DNA from: Clostridiales bacterium
Lineage (GTDB): Bacteria; Bacillota; Clostridia; Christensenellales; Aristaeellaceae
DNA length: 33,186 nt
NCBI GenBank assembly: GCA_015056015.1
Contig: SVHD01000030.1
Span: 1-33,186 of the forward strand
Direction of reading: 5' to 3'
Of the stretch, positions 15,894-24,079 are shown piece by piece. The notes below the pieces were generated by a model, which saw only the letters and a program-made list of their open reading frames with translations, searched no databases and was not told the DNA's origin. The position numbers and the translations under genes were made by a program. Position 1 is the first letter of the stretch. Every line of letters begins with the position of its first letter.

Positions 15894-18069
15894 ATCGTTA
15901 ACGCTGGAACAAATACTGGCCCGGGTAAAGAAATTTGATCCGGAAGGCAAGGGCTGCGATTTAATTGAGCGCGCCTACCGGTTTGCTGAAAAGGCTCATG
16001 AGGATCAGCGCCGCAAAAGTGGGGAGCCGTATATTGTGCATCCCATGTATGTGGCCAGCATTCTGACTGAATTGATGATCGATCCCCCCACCATCGCTGC
16101 CTCCCTGCTGCATGATACGGTGGAGGATTGTGAGGGCGTCACCCTGCAGGGGCTGCAGAATGAATTCGGGGAAGAGGTGGCCCGGCTGGTAGACGGCGTT
16201 ACCAAGCTGGAAAAACTGGATTTTGCCGATCGCGAGGAGCGCCAGGCCGAATCCCTGCGCAAAATGATTCTGGCCATGAGTAAGGATATCCGTGTGGTGC
16301 TGATTAAGCTGGCAGACCGGCTGCATAATATGCGCACCATGCGCTTTCAGGCGGTGGATCGCCAGGTGGCCATTTCCCGGGAAACCCTGGATATTTATGC
16401 CCCCCTGGCCCACCGGCTGGGCGTTTATGCCATCAAGCAGGAACTGGAGGATCTGTCCCTTCGCTATATCGATCCGGAAGGCTATCAGGATGTGGCCCGG
16501 AAGGTGGGCATGAAGCGGGCGGAGAGAGAAGAAAATATCAAGCTGGTCATCAGCGAGCTTTCCCAGAAGCTCAATGAAGCGGGCCTTCATTATGATATTG
16601 ACGGCCGCCCCAAGCATCTGTATTCCATCTATCGCAAGATGGTGATTCAGAATAAGCCTTTTGATCAGATTTACGATCTGATCGCCATCCGTGTGATTGT
16701 GGATACCATCCCGGAATGCTATACGGTTCTGGGCATCGCCCATACCCTGTGGAATCAGGTGCCCGGCAGATTCAAGGATTATATTTCCGTGCCCAAGGCC
16801 AATATGTATCAATCCCTGCATACCACGGTGGTGGGCGGCCGGCGCATTCCCTTCCCCTTTGAAATTCAGATCCGCACCTGGGATATGCACCGGGTGGCGG
16901 AATACGGCATCGCCGCCCACTGGCGCTACAAGGAAGGCGGCCAGAAGGATGGCGGGCTGGATGAAAAGCTGTATTGGCTGCGCCAGATTCTGGACTGGCA
17001 ATCCGAAACCCGGGACAGCCATGAATTTATTGACAGCCTGAAAACCGATCTGTTCTCGGAGGAAGTATTCCTCTTTACCCCCAAGGGCGATATTATTTCC
17101 ATGCAGCGCGGGGCCACCCCCCTGGATTTTGCCTATCGGATTCACTCCCATATCGGCAATTCCTGCGTGGGCGCCAAGATCAACGGCAAAATGGTGCCCC
17201 TGGATACCCAGCTGGAAACCGGCGACCGGGTGGAGATTATGACCTCCTCCGCCTCCAAGGGTCCCAGCATGGACTGGATCAAGATCGTAAAAACCCAGCA
17301 GGCCAAGGCCAAAATCCGGCAGTTTCTGCGCAAGGAGCTCCGGGGCGAAAATATGCAGAAGGGCCGTGAAATGCTGGAGCACGAGGCCAAGCGCAGAGGC
17401 GTGAAGCTGGGCGAATACACCAAGCCGGAATATTATGAACCCATCCTGAAAAAATATATGTTCCAGGATCTGGATGATATTTACGGCGCCATTGGCTACG
17501 GCGGCATTGCGGCAGTCTATGTGCTTTCCCGGCTGATTGACGAAAAGCAGAAGAAAGAGGCCCCGGCACCCAAGGTGCCGGTGGTGACCAGCGAAAATAC
17601 GCCGCCTCCACCGCCCCAGGGAAAGCCAACCCATGGTATTTACGTGCATGGGGAGGCGGGCATGCTGGTGCGCTTTGCCCGCTGCTGCAATCCGGTGCCC
17701 GGGGATGATATCGTGGGCTATATTACCAGAGGACGGGGCGTTACCATCCATAAATCCGATTGCGTCAATGCTTTGCATACCGAGCCGGAACGGGCGGTGC
17801 CCGTATCCTGGGCGGATCAGGGGGCCGGTACCTTCAGTGCCAATATCCAGATCATCTGCTACGATCATAATTCGCTCCTGGGAGAATTGACCAACTTCAT
17901 TGATGATCTGGGGCTGCCCATTACCGCAATTTCGGTGAAGATCAATAAGAATAAAACCTGCACCATCACCATGACGCTGCAGGTGCAAAGTCGCGAGCAG
18001 CTGGATAATGCGCTGCGGAAATTGCAGAAACGCTCCGACGTGATTGAGGCTTACCGCAGCTTCAATTAA
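15874..18069 (+). CDS. relA: Bifunctional (p)ppGpp synthetase/hydrolase RelA/SpoT (Rel)
   Basis: The 731-residue protein is a long RSH enzyme that makes and degrades the alarmone (p)ppGpp on the ribosome. The hydrolase HD domain is intact (H56, H80-D81, D148 in IKLADRLHNMR), so both activities are expected. The synthetase domain has RPKHLYSIYRKM (245-256), YDLIAIRV with D268, and YISVPKANMYQSLHT, then FEIQIRT with E330. A TGS domain (FLFTPKGDIISM, about 400), a Cys-rich conserved region (FARCCNPVPGDDIVGYITRG) and a C-terminal ACT domain follow. A Pro-rich insert of about 25 residues (PPPPPQ) lies before the CC region. GGGAGG lies inside the end of recJ. recJ-relA adjacency is usual in Firmicutes. 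Confidence 0.96.
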   Translation: MAYTAYESLTLEQILARVKKFDPEGKGCDLIERAYRFAEKAHEDQRRKSGEPYIVHPMYVASILTELMIDPPTIAASLLHDTVEDCEGVTLQGLQNEFGEEVARLVDGVTKLEKLDFADREERQAESLRKMILAMSKDIRVVLIKLADRLHNMRTMRFQAVDRQVAISRETLDIYAPLAHRLGVYAIKQELEDLSLRYIDPEGYQDVARKVGMKRAEREENIKLVISELSQKLNEAGLHYDIDGRPKHLYSIYRKMVIQNKPFDQIYDLIAIRVIVDTIPECYTVLGIAHTLWNQVPGRFKDYISVPKANMYQSLHTTVVGGRRIPFPFEIQIRTWDMHRVAEYGIAAHWRYKEGGQKDGGLDEKLYWLRQILDWQSETRDSHEFIDSLKTDLFSEEVFLFTPKGDIISMQRGATPLDFAYRIHSHIGNSCVGAKINGKMVPLDTQLETGDRVEIMTSSASKGPSMDWIKIVKTQQAKAKIRQFLRKELRGENMQKGREMLEHEAKRRGVKLGEYTKPEYYEPILKKYMFQDLDDIYGAIGYGGIAAVYVLSRLIDEKQKKEAPAPKVPVVTSENTPPPPPQGKPTHGIYVHGEAGMLVRFARCCNPVPGDDIVGYITRGRGVTIHKSDCVNALHTEPERAVPVSWADQGAGTFSANIQIICYDHNSLLGELTNFIDDLGLPITAISVKINKNKTCTITMTLQVQSREQLDNALRKLQKRSDVIEAYRSFN

Positions 18070-18161
18070 ATAAAAATGTAAAATCCTTCTGTACAGGCAG
18101 GAGATTATTCCCTTCATCGCGAAATAAATAGAGTTATCCTTATTCTGTAAGGAGGAAATCC

Positions 18162-19706
18162 ATGCAGCCCCCTCAAGGACCTTACCAGCAGAACGCTGAT
18201 TCTTCTTATTATCCGCCTCAGCAGCCTGCCCAGCCCCAATGGACGCAAATGCCCCTGCCCAATCAGGGGCCCAGCGGCCAGATGCCGGGCCAGGTTCCGC
18301 CCCCGGCACAGATGACGCCCCCGCCTGGCCAGCAGATTCCCTACCAGGGAAATCAGCCGATGGCGGGCTTTGCTGCGCCTGGAAATCCCTATCAGAACCC
18401 CTACCAGAATCCCTACCAGAATCCCCAGCAGATGCCCCCGCAGCCCCAGATGTATCAGCAGCCCCATCCCCAGCAGGGGGGCTATCAGACGCCCAAGACC
18501 GGCATGCCCCGCCCCAAGCAGAAAAAGAAAAAGGGCGGCTATATCATTCTTGCGCTGGTGGTAGTGGCGCTGGCGGCCTTTATCGTGCTGCGGATGATCG
18601 CCCCCGGGCAGACGGCGTATGGCTATGTGCAATCCGGTTCTCTCAGCGCACGCTATACCGGCGACGCCGTGGTGGTGCGCAATGAAACCGTTTTTGCCCA
18701 GGACGGGGTATCCCAGATTGAATACGAGGCCGATGAAGGCGCCCAGGTAAAGCGCGGCGCCAATGTGGCCACCATTTATACCTCCGGTTTTTCTGCCAAG
18801 GAATGGACCACCCTGGATAATTACCGCAATCAGATCAAGGAATATCATAAGGTGCTCATTTCCGAAGCGGCATCCGATACCAAGCTGATTTCCCTGATGA
18901 GCAAGGTACGGGAGCGGGCGCTGGAGGCCCAGAAGCTGGTGCAGGGCGCCAAGGGCAGCCTGGGGAATCAGGAAGCATTGCTTGCCGCCGCCATGCAGGA
19001 TCAGCGGATTTACATGAAGCAAAAATATCCGGATGATCAGAAGCTGAGCCGTCTGTATGACGATGAAAATAATCAGATGCAGCGCATCTCCACCTGGACC
19101 AAGCAATATGCAGCCCCGGCGGATGGATTGGTCAGCTTCTATACGGACGGCTTTGAAACCGCCTTGAATATGACCACCTATGAATCCTATTCGCCCACTC
19201 AGATGCGATCCATCTATAACGGAACGGTTCCGGATACCGGGGCCACCGTATCCCGCAATTCCGTGCCCATTTACCGGCTGGTGCGGCAGGAACCCTGGGT
19301 GGTGCTGATGCTGTGCAATGAACTGGAATGGACGCCGGTAACGGGCCGATCCTACAAGCTGCTGATTGAAAGCTTCGATAACACCATTGTGGACGCCACA
19401 GTGGAATCCTTTACCCGCTCCGGCGGTGAATTGCTGGTGCGGCTGCGGATTGAGGAAACATCCGCCCTTTCCAATGTGCTCTATATTCGCTCCTGCAAGG
19501 TGCAGCTGGGTGAATCGGTCAATACCCTGATGGTGCCCAGCCGCGCCATCTATATCCAGGAAGGCCGCAAGGGCGTGGTGATGACCACCGAAGGCGGCGA
19601 ATACTGGACCGGGGTGGAAGTAATTTCCGATGACGGCACGGTAGCCTATGTGATCCCCGAAAATCCCGGGGTGCTCTATGAAGGCATTCGTGTGCGCCTG
19701 TTCTGA
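18162..19706 (+). CDS. HlyD-family-like membrane-anchored adaptor with Pro/Gln-rich cytoplasmic tail
   Basis: The 514-residue protein starts with about 118 residues rich in Pro, Gln, Tyr and Met, a basic patch (KQKKKK) and a membrane segment at about 127-145. The extracytoplasmic part begins like an efflux adaptor: VQSGSLSARYTGDAVVVRNETV, then a lipoyl-like half motif (ADEGAQVKRGANVATI), a helical hairpin of about 120 residues, and a beta-rich end with LMVPSRAIYIQEGRKGVVM and GVEVISDDG. HlyD-like proteins of this sort commonly precede yggS and sepF in clostridia; a transport partner is not seen here. Residues 76-87 are three tandem PYQN units. AAGGAGG lies seven bases before the ATG. The role in division or envelope assembly is inferred from position. 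Confidence 0.75.
   Translation: MQPPQGPYQQNADSSYYPPQQPAQPQWTQMPLPNQGPSGQMPGQVPPPAQMTPPPGQQIPYQGNQPMAGFAAPGNPYQNPYQNPYQNPQQMPPQPQMYQQPHPQQGGYQTPKTGMPRPKQKKKKGGYIILALVVVALAAFIVLRMIAPGQTAYGYVQSGSLSARYTGDAVVVRNETVFAQDGVSQIEYEADEGAQVKRGANVATIYTSGFSAKEWTTLDNYRNQIKEYHKVLISEAASDTKLISLMSKVRERALEAQKLVQGAKGSLGNQEALLAAAMQDQRIYMKQKYPDDQKLSRLYDDENNQMQRISTWTKQYAAPADGLVSFYTDGFETALNMTTYESYSPTQMRSIYNGTVPDTGATVSRNSVPIYRLVRQEPWVVLMLCNELEWTPVTGRSYKLLIESFDNTIVDATVESFTRSGGELLVRLRIEETSALSNVLYIRSCKVQLGESVNTLMVPSRAIYIQEGRKGVVMTTEGGEYWTGVEVISDDGTVAYVIPENPGVLYEGIRVRLF
18384..18431 (+). repeat. 12-bp tandem repeat encoding PYQN units
   Basis: Four successive 12-base units (AATCCCTATCAG and variants) encode N-P-Y-Q three times and then N-P-Q-Q. 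The copies differ at wobble positions, so the repeat is not a very recent slip. Confidence 0.8.
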
Positions 19707-19716
19707 GGAGGCAATG

Positions 19717-20385
19717 ATGACGCTGAATGAACGGGTGGCAATTATCCGGGAAAACATTGCCCGGGAAAGCCAGCCCTGGGGAAAACCGCCCAAAATCATC
19801 GCGGTGACCAAGTATTCCCAGCCGGAGGAGATTTTGCCCCTGGTGGATTGCGGAATTACTGATATCGGGGAAAACCGAGTGCAGGCAATTCGGGAAAAAT
19901 TGCCATTTATAAATGAAAAATTTTCTATTCACCTGATTGGACGGTTGCAAACTAACAAAGTTAAATATATAATAAAGGATGTATGTCTGATCCATTCGCT
20001 GGATAGCATCTCCCTGGCACAGGAAATTGATCGCCAGGCGCAAAAGCATGCTATCCGGATGCCGGTGCTTTTGCAGGTGAATATCGCCAGAGAAATGCAA
20101 AAGGGCGGCGTGATGGAAGAGGAATTGATGCCCTTTCTGAGGGATTGCGCCAAATTGCCCGGGCTTGAGGTAAAAGGGCTGATGGCGATTATGCCTCTGG
20201 GCGCGGAAAGAGAAACGCTCTTTTCCTTGTTTACAAGGATGCGCGGGCTTTTTGATCAATGCGCACAGGAGGCAATTGACGGAGTATCCATGGAAGAGCT
20301 TTCCATGGGCATGTCCCAGGATTATGATCTGGCGGCCCGGGCGGGCGCGACGATGATTCGCGTGGGCTCGGCGCTATTTCGGTAA
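19717..20385 (+). CDS. YggS/PLPBP-family pyridoxal phosphate homeostasis protein
   Basis: This 222-residue single-domain PLP-binding protein of the alanine-racemase N-terminal fold buffers intracellular PLP; it has no known catalytic activity. IIAVTKYSQ contains the PLP lysine (K32 from this start). IGENRVQ, HLIGRLQTNK and the C-terminal SMGMSQDYDLAARAGATMIR match the family; the last ends in RVGSALFR. GAGGAGG ends at 19711, five bases before the ATG at 19717; the ATG at 19714 is possible but only two bases away. It lies between the HlyD-like gene and sepF, a position typical of Firmicutes (ylmE). Confidence 0.93.
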   Translation: MTLNERVAIIRENIARESQPWGKPPKIIAVTKYSQPEEILPLVDCGITDIGENRVQAIREKLPFINEKFSIHLIGRLQTNKVKYIIKDVCLIHSLDSISLAQEIDRQAQKHAIRMPVLLQVNIAREMQKGGVMEEELMPFLRDCAKLPGLEVKGLMAIMPLGAERETLFSLFTRMRGLFDQCAQEAIDGVSMEELSMGMSQDYDLAARAGATMIRVGSALFR

Positions 20386-20402
20386 ATGCAGGAGGAATCG
20401 GT

Positions 20403-21401
20403 ATGGCGACTGGTGATTTTTTTGGGAATCTGAAGCAAAAGGCGCGTGCGCTTTATAATAACTTTTTCTATGAAGGAGAAGAGGCCCCTGCCCCCCAGCA
20501 GATGCAGGAAGAAGCCTATCCCCAGCAGGAACAGCCCTATCAGCAGCAGGCGCCCCAGGGCTATGCCCAGCAGCAGGCTTATCAGGCCCCCTATGCTCAG
20601 GCCTATCAGCCGCAGCAGCAGTCCTATCAGCAGCAGGCGTATCAGCAGCCGCAGCAGCCTGTCTATCAGAACAGCGCTTATCAGCAGCAACAGCATCGCA
20701 ATCGCCGTGCCCAGCAGCATCAGGAAAATAATGTGGTAGACTTTGGCGCCTATCAGCAGAATAATGCCGCGTATCAGCAGCCGCAGCAGGGCTATCAGCC
20801 CCAGCCCCAGGCCGCTCCCCAGCAGGAACAGCCCCAGGCTCAGGCGCCTGCCGCCCCTGCTTCCGAAATGCCCAGCGCCCGGGTGATCAATGCCCGAGGC
20901 ATGGGGGATTGCCGCAGTGCCATCACCCTGCTGCGGAATGGAGATGCGGTGATCATCGTGCTTGAAAATGTGACCGATCCTGCGGAAATGCGCCGGCTGG
21001 TGGATACCTTGAGCGGCGCCTGCTATTCCCTGACCGCCACCATCACCAAGCTTTCCCGTTACGGCGCCTATTTGCTTGCGCCCCAGACCATGGCGGTTTA
21101 TACCGATCAGGTGACCAATCAGATGAATGGCGCTCCTGGTCGTCCCCAGCCCCGGAATTACCAGCCCAATTATACCGCCAACGCGCCTCAGCGGCCCGTC
21201 TATCAGCCCCAGCAGGCCCAGGCCCCCCAGATGAATTATGCGCCCCAGCAGGGCTTTACCCAGCGCGCCGCCGCCCCGGAAGAAGCGGCCCAGCCCTTCT
21301 ACGCCCGCACTGCGCCCCAGCAGGCCCAGGCCCCCGCTTTCTCTGCCCAGCCCACGGGCTATGGCTATGTGCCGGATGAAATGGAAGCGGTGGATCAATA
21401 A
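20403..21401 (+). CDS. sepF: SepF-like cell division protein with Gln/Tyr/Pro-rich flanks
   Basis: SepF anchors FtsZ to the membrane and organises the division septum. The N-terminus (GDFFGNLKQKARALYNNFF, 4-22) is the amphipathic anchor, and the conserved SepF core spans about 158-234 (RVINARGMGDCRSAITLLRN, DAVIIVLENV, LVDTLSGACYSL, YGAYLLAP). SepF is usually near 150 residues; here the protein has 332 because residues 25-155 and 240-332 are low complexity, made largely of Q, P, Y and A with frequent YQQ/QPQQ runs. The C-terminus YVPDEMEAVDQ is acidic. AGGAGG precedes the ATG. Neighbours yggT and divIVA confirm the division cluster. Confidence 0.9.
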   Translation: MATGDFFGNLKQKARALYNNFFYEGEEAPAPQQMQEEAYPQQEQPYQQQAPQGYAQQQAYQAPYAQAYQPQQQSYQQQAYQQPQQPVYQNSAYQQQQHRNRRAQQHQENNVVDFGAYQQNNAAYQQPQQGYQPQPQAAPQQEQPQAQAPAAPASEMPSARVINARGMGDCRSAITLLRNGDAVIIVLENVTDPAEMRRLVDTLSGACYSLTATITKLSRYGAYLLAPQTMAVYTDQVTNQMNGAPGRPQPRNYQPNYTANAPQRPVYQPQQAQAPQMNYAPQQGFTQRAAAPEEAAQPFYARTAPQQAQAPAFSAQPTGYGYVPDEMEAVDQ

Positions 21402-21440
21402 GCCATTGCCAAAGACGCCTTTTGAAACAGGAGGATTGCC

Positions 21441-21701
21441 ATGTTTATCATTGAATTGATCCGTACGTTGCTCAGCCTCTATGCGCTGCTTTTGCTCTTG
21501 CATTTTGCGCTGCCCTATATTACCAATTCCCAGCAGCCCTGGATGGCTGTGATCGCCCGGATTTGCGAGCCCGGGGTGAAGGCCGGCAATATGGTGGCTG
21601 CCAAATTGCTGCCCGATCGCCGCTTCAAGATCGATTTCGGTCCCCTGGTGGCCGTGGTGCTTTGCTGGGTGGCCCGGCTGATTCTGGGTCTGTTTGTGTA
21701 A
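21441..21701 (+). CDS. YggT family membrane protein
   Basis: This 86-residue protein has two membrane segments (about 5-27 and 66-86) separated by a loop with NSQQPWMAVIARICEPGVK, a pattern of the YggT family in which the P of the short motif after the first helix is followed by a second hydrophobic half. YggT proteins sit in division gene clusters and have been linked to osmotic tolerance and envelope positioning; their molecular role is unclear. AGGAGG lies seven bases before the ATG. Confidence 0.88.
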   Translation: MFIIELIRTLLSLYALLLLLHFALPYITNSQQPWMAVIARICEPGVKAGNMVAAKLLPDRRFKIDFGPLVAVVLCWVARLILGLFV

Positions 21702-21740
21702 ATAAGCGATTGGGATCGTTTTACGAAAGGAGTCTTTACC

Positions 21741-22259
21741 ATGCCTATTACCGTTGCCATGATCGAAGAAAAGGAATTTAAAACCAAAATGCGCGGCTAT
21801 GATCCCGTGGAAGTGGATGAATTCCTGGATGAAATTTGCGATGAAATGGTGGCCATGCAGGAAGAAATCGCCACCCTGCAGAGCCGTCTGAGCCAGGCCC
21901 CCCGTGCCGCCGCTCCCTATACCCCTGTGCCCGTGCCTGCTCCCGCCCCGGTAGCGCCCGCCCCCGTGGCCGCGCCCAAGCAGGAAGAAAGCAGCGAAGC
22001 CGCCCAGCGGCTGCTTGCCCGTGCCCAGAAGGTGTATGATGAAACGGTCGCCGAAGCGAAGGCGGAAGCGGAAAAGATCCTTAAAGGCGCCAATGCCCGG
22101 GTCAGCAGCGGTCTGGAAGATCTGGAAGAAGAAAAGGCAGCGCTGGAAAAGGAAATTTCCATGCTGAAGGCCGCCGCCAAGGATTATAAGATCCGTTTCA
22201 ATCGGCTGGTGGAAGATCAGAAGCATATCCTCAATGCCGAAACCGCTCTCTTTGAATAA
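21741..22259 (+). CDS. divIVA: DivIVA-family cell pole/septum protein
   Basis: DivIVA binds curved membrane at septa and poles through its N-terminal domain and recruits partners. The 172-residue protein has the N-terminal lipid-binding motif (FKTKMRGYDPVEVDEFLDEI, 13-32), a Pro/Ala/Val-rich linker (about 52-80), and a C-terminal coiled coil (about 84-165) rich in Glu, Lys and Ala. The linker is long and Pro-rich compared with B. subtilis DivIVA. AAAGGAG precedes the ATG. The S4-domain gene ylmH, often between yggT and divIVA, is missing. Confidence 0.93.
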   Translation: MPITVAMIEEKEFKTKMRGYDPVEVDEFLDEICDEMVAMQEEIATLQSRLSQAPRAAAPYTPVPVPAPAPVAPAPVAAPKQEESSEAAQRLLARAQKVYDETVAEAKAEAEKILKGANARVSSGLEDLEEEKAALEKEISMLKAAAKDYKIRFNRLVEDQKHILNAETALFE

Positions 22260-22267
22260 TTGTTTTT

Positions 22268-22326
22268 AAGATCGCCTGATGCGCCCGAACGGCAATTTGC
22301 AGTGGGACGAACGGGCGATTTTTCTT
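22268..22326 (+). terminator. possible terminator after divIVA
   Basis: AAGATCGCC (22268-22276) can pair with GGCGATTTT (22315-22323), and CGCCCG (22282-22287) with CGGGCG (22312-22317), followed by a T-rich run. The two pairings exclude each other and the loops are long, so the call is weak. Confidence 0.4.
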
Positions 22327-22363
22327 TGACGTACATGTGTGCTGACAGAAAGGAAGATTGCAG

Positions 22364-23236
22364 ATGCGTTATGGTGCTTTGGAAGCCGGCGGAACCAAGA
22401 TGGTGCTGGCAGTCGCGGATGAAAACCTCAATATTCTTTGCCGGGAAAGTCTGCCTACCCTGACCCCGGAAGAAACCATGCCCAAAATGATCGCGTTTTT
22501 TAAGGAGCATCCTGTGGACGCCCTGGGCATCGGTTCCTTTGGGCCTCTGGATCTGAATCCGGAATCTAAAACCTATGGCTATATCACCAAGACCCCCAAG
22601 CTCAGCTGGTGTGATTATCCGCTGATGCCGGAATTTGAAAAGGCGCTGCATGTGCCCTGCATGCTGGATACGGATGTGAACGCCGCCGCTCTTTGCGAAG
22701 CGGAACTTGGCGCCGCCAAGGGCCTCAAAAACTGCGTGTATGTCACCATCGGCACCGGGATTGGCGCCGGGGTCTATTGCGAAGGCAATCTGGTTCACGG
22801 CCTGATGCATCCTGAATGGGGGCATTTCCTGCTGGCGCCCCGGGCGGATGATCCTGCTCCCGAGGGCTTCTGCCCCTATCATAAGGGCTGCCTGGAAGGC
22901 TTGGCCGCTGGCCCTGCCATTGAAAAGCGCTGGGGCGTTTCCGCCAAGGAACTGGCCCCCGATCATCCTGCCTGGGATCTGGAAGCCCATTATCTGGCCC
23001 AGATGTGCGTAACCGCCCTGATGACTGTATCCCCCCAGAAGATTATTCTGGGCGGCGGCGTGATGGGGCAGAAGCATCTGTTCCCCATGATTCATAAGGA
23101 AACCATGCGTTTGCTGGGCGGCTATCTTTCCTGCGTCAGCGATGTATCCGATCTGATTGTGCCGCCTGCCTGCTTCCCGGACAGCGGCCTGATTGGCTCT
23201 TTGCTGCTGGCAAAAAAAGCATTGGAGCAGAAATAA
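22364..23236 (+). CDS. ROK-family sugar kinase, fructokinase type
   Basis: ROK kinases phosphorylate sugars with ATP. The 290-residue protein begins GALEAGGTKMVLAV (phosphate-1 loop), has LDTDVNAAAL with D104 as catalytic base, the ATP loop YVTIGTGIGAGV, and the zinc site H154 (EWGH), C170, H173 and C176 (CPYHKGCLEG). The C-x2-H-x2-C zinc pattern and the short N-terminus resemble ScrK/GmuE fructokinases rather than glucokinase or NagC-type repressors; no DNA-binding domain is present. The ATG at 22364 has AAAGGAAG upstream; a TTG six bases earlier is less likely. The mscS-like gene starts at the stop. Confidence 0.88.
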   Translation: MRYGALEAGGTKMVLAVADENLNILCRESLPTLTPEETMPKMIAFFKEHPVDALGIGSFGPLDLNPESKTYGYITKTPKLSWCDYPLMPEFEKALHVPCMLDTDVNAAALCEAELGAAKGLKNCVYVTIGTGIGAGVYCEGNLVHGLMHPEWGHFLLAPRADDPAPEGFCPYHKGCLEGLAAGPAIEKRWGVSAKELAPDHPAWDLEAHYLAQMCVTALMTVSPQKIILGGGVMGQKHLFPMIHKETMRLLGGYLSCVSDVSDLIVPPACFPDSGLIGSLLLAKKALEQK

Positions 23237-24079
23237 ATGAATGGGGGAAATATGCCCGCCGCTGCCCAGAGCCCTTTTTCGGAGTTGGAAGAGGTCATGA
23301 GCGGCTGGGAAAAAATCTGGAATGATCTGCCCCTGATTCTTACCCGGTTGCTGGCAGCGGCGCTGCTGGTGGCAGCCGGGCTGCTTTTATTGCGGCTGGG
23401 GCGTAGGATTATCAAAAAAATCTGCCGGCATAGGCAGGATCGCCAGTTTGGCCAGCAAAGAACGCTGCATTCCCTGTTCCTGAGTCTGTTTAATTACACC
23501 ATGTATTTCGCCATCGCCATGATGGTGCTCAGTGCCCTGGGGGTGGATGTATCCTCCCTGCTGGCGGTGGCCGGGGTGGGCGGCGTGGCCATCGGCTTTG
23601 GCTGCCAGAGCCTGGTGAAGGATTTCGTTTCCGGCCTGTTTTTGTGGGTAGAGGGCAGAATCAACGTGGGGGATGTGGTCACCGTTGGCGGGCAAACCGG
23701 CACGGTGGAGGCCATGGCCCTTCGCACCACCACCCTGCGGGGCACCAACGGCAATCTTTTCACCATTCCCAACGGCGATATCCGCACCGTTATCAATATG
23801 ACCCGGGATTATCGCTGCGCCCTGGTAAATATCACCATTGCCCACGGCCAGGATATTCCCCATATCCTTTCCGCGCTTCAGGATACCATGGATGAACTGG
23901 GCAAACGATTGGAATTGGAGCAGGAAACGCCCCAGGTCATCGGCCTGACGGCGTCGGACGCCCGGGGGGCTACCATTTGTATTCAATGCAAATGCCCGGT
24001 GGAAGAAGGCTGGGCACTGGAGCGGGAAATCCGCCTGGCGGCCCTGGAATGCCTGGCAAAGGAAGGCTATAAACCATGA
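23237..24079 (+). CDS. Small-conductance mechanosensitive channel, MscS family
   Basis: The 280-residue membrane protein has a first membrane helix at about 33-53, a second at about 84-103 and the pore helix with Gly/Ala packing (VAGVGGVAIGFGCQSLVKDF), then the beta domain signature FLWVEGRINVGDVVTVGGQTGTVE written in two pieces: FLWVEGRINVGD and VVTVGGQTGTVE. RTTTLRGTNGNLFTIPNG follows and a cytoplasmic alpha/beta domain ends the protein. MscS channels release solutes on hypo-osmotic shock. The first ATG directly follows the kinase stop; ATG at 23252, preceded by GGGGGA, is an alternative. Its stop overlaps the tatD start (ATGA). Confidence 0.92.
   Translation: MNGGNMPAAAQSPFSELEEVMSGWEKIWNDLPLILTRLLAAALLVAAGLLLLRLGRRIIKKICRHRQDRQFGQQRTLHSLFLSLFNYTMYFAIAMMVLSALGVDVSSLLAVAGVGGVAIGFGCQSLVKDFVSGLFLWVEGRINVGDVVTVGGQTGTVEAMALRTTTLRGTNGNLFTIPNGDIRTVINMTRDYRCALVNITIAHGQDIPHILSALQDTMDELGKRLELEQETPQVIGLTASDARGATICIQCKCPVEEGWALEREIRLAALECLAKEGYKP

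Noticed and set aside
18070..18161. Promoter or terminator between relA and the HlyD-like gene
   Set aside because: The 92-base AT-rich gap shows no convincing -35/-10 pair and no stable hairpin with a T-run.
15961..18309. 782-codon open frame on the minus strand, opposite relA
   Set aside because: Fully antisense to a canonical RelA/SpoT, with His/Gly-rich non-domain translation and no ribosome binding site.
18384..18431. Short tandem repeat as a CRISPR-like array
   Set aside because: Units are contiguous 12-mers in frame within a coding sequence, without spacers.
20322..22226. 634-codon open frame on the minus strand, opposite sepF-yggT-divIVA
   Set aside because: Its Leu/Ile/Gly-rich repeats are the complement of the Gln/Tyr/Pro codons of SepF; it is not a membrane protein gene.
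22326..22331. TTGACG as a -35 box for the ROK kinase gene
   Set aside because: No -10 hexamer lies 16-18 bases downstream and the start codon is too close.
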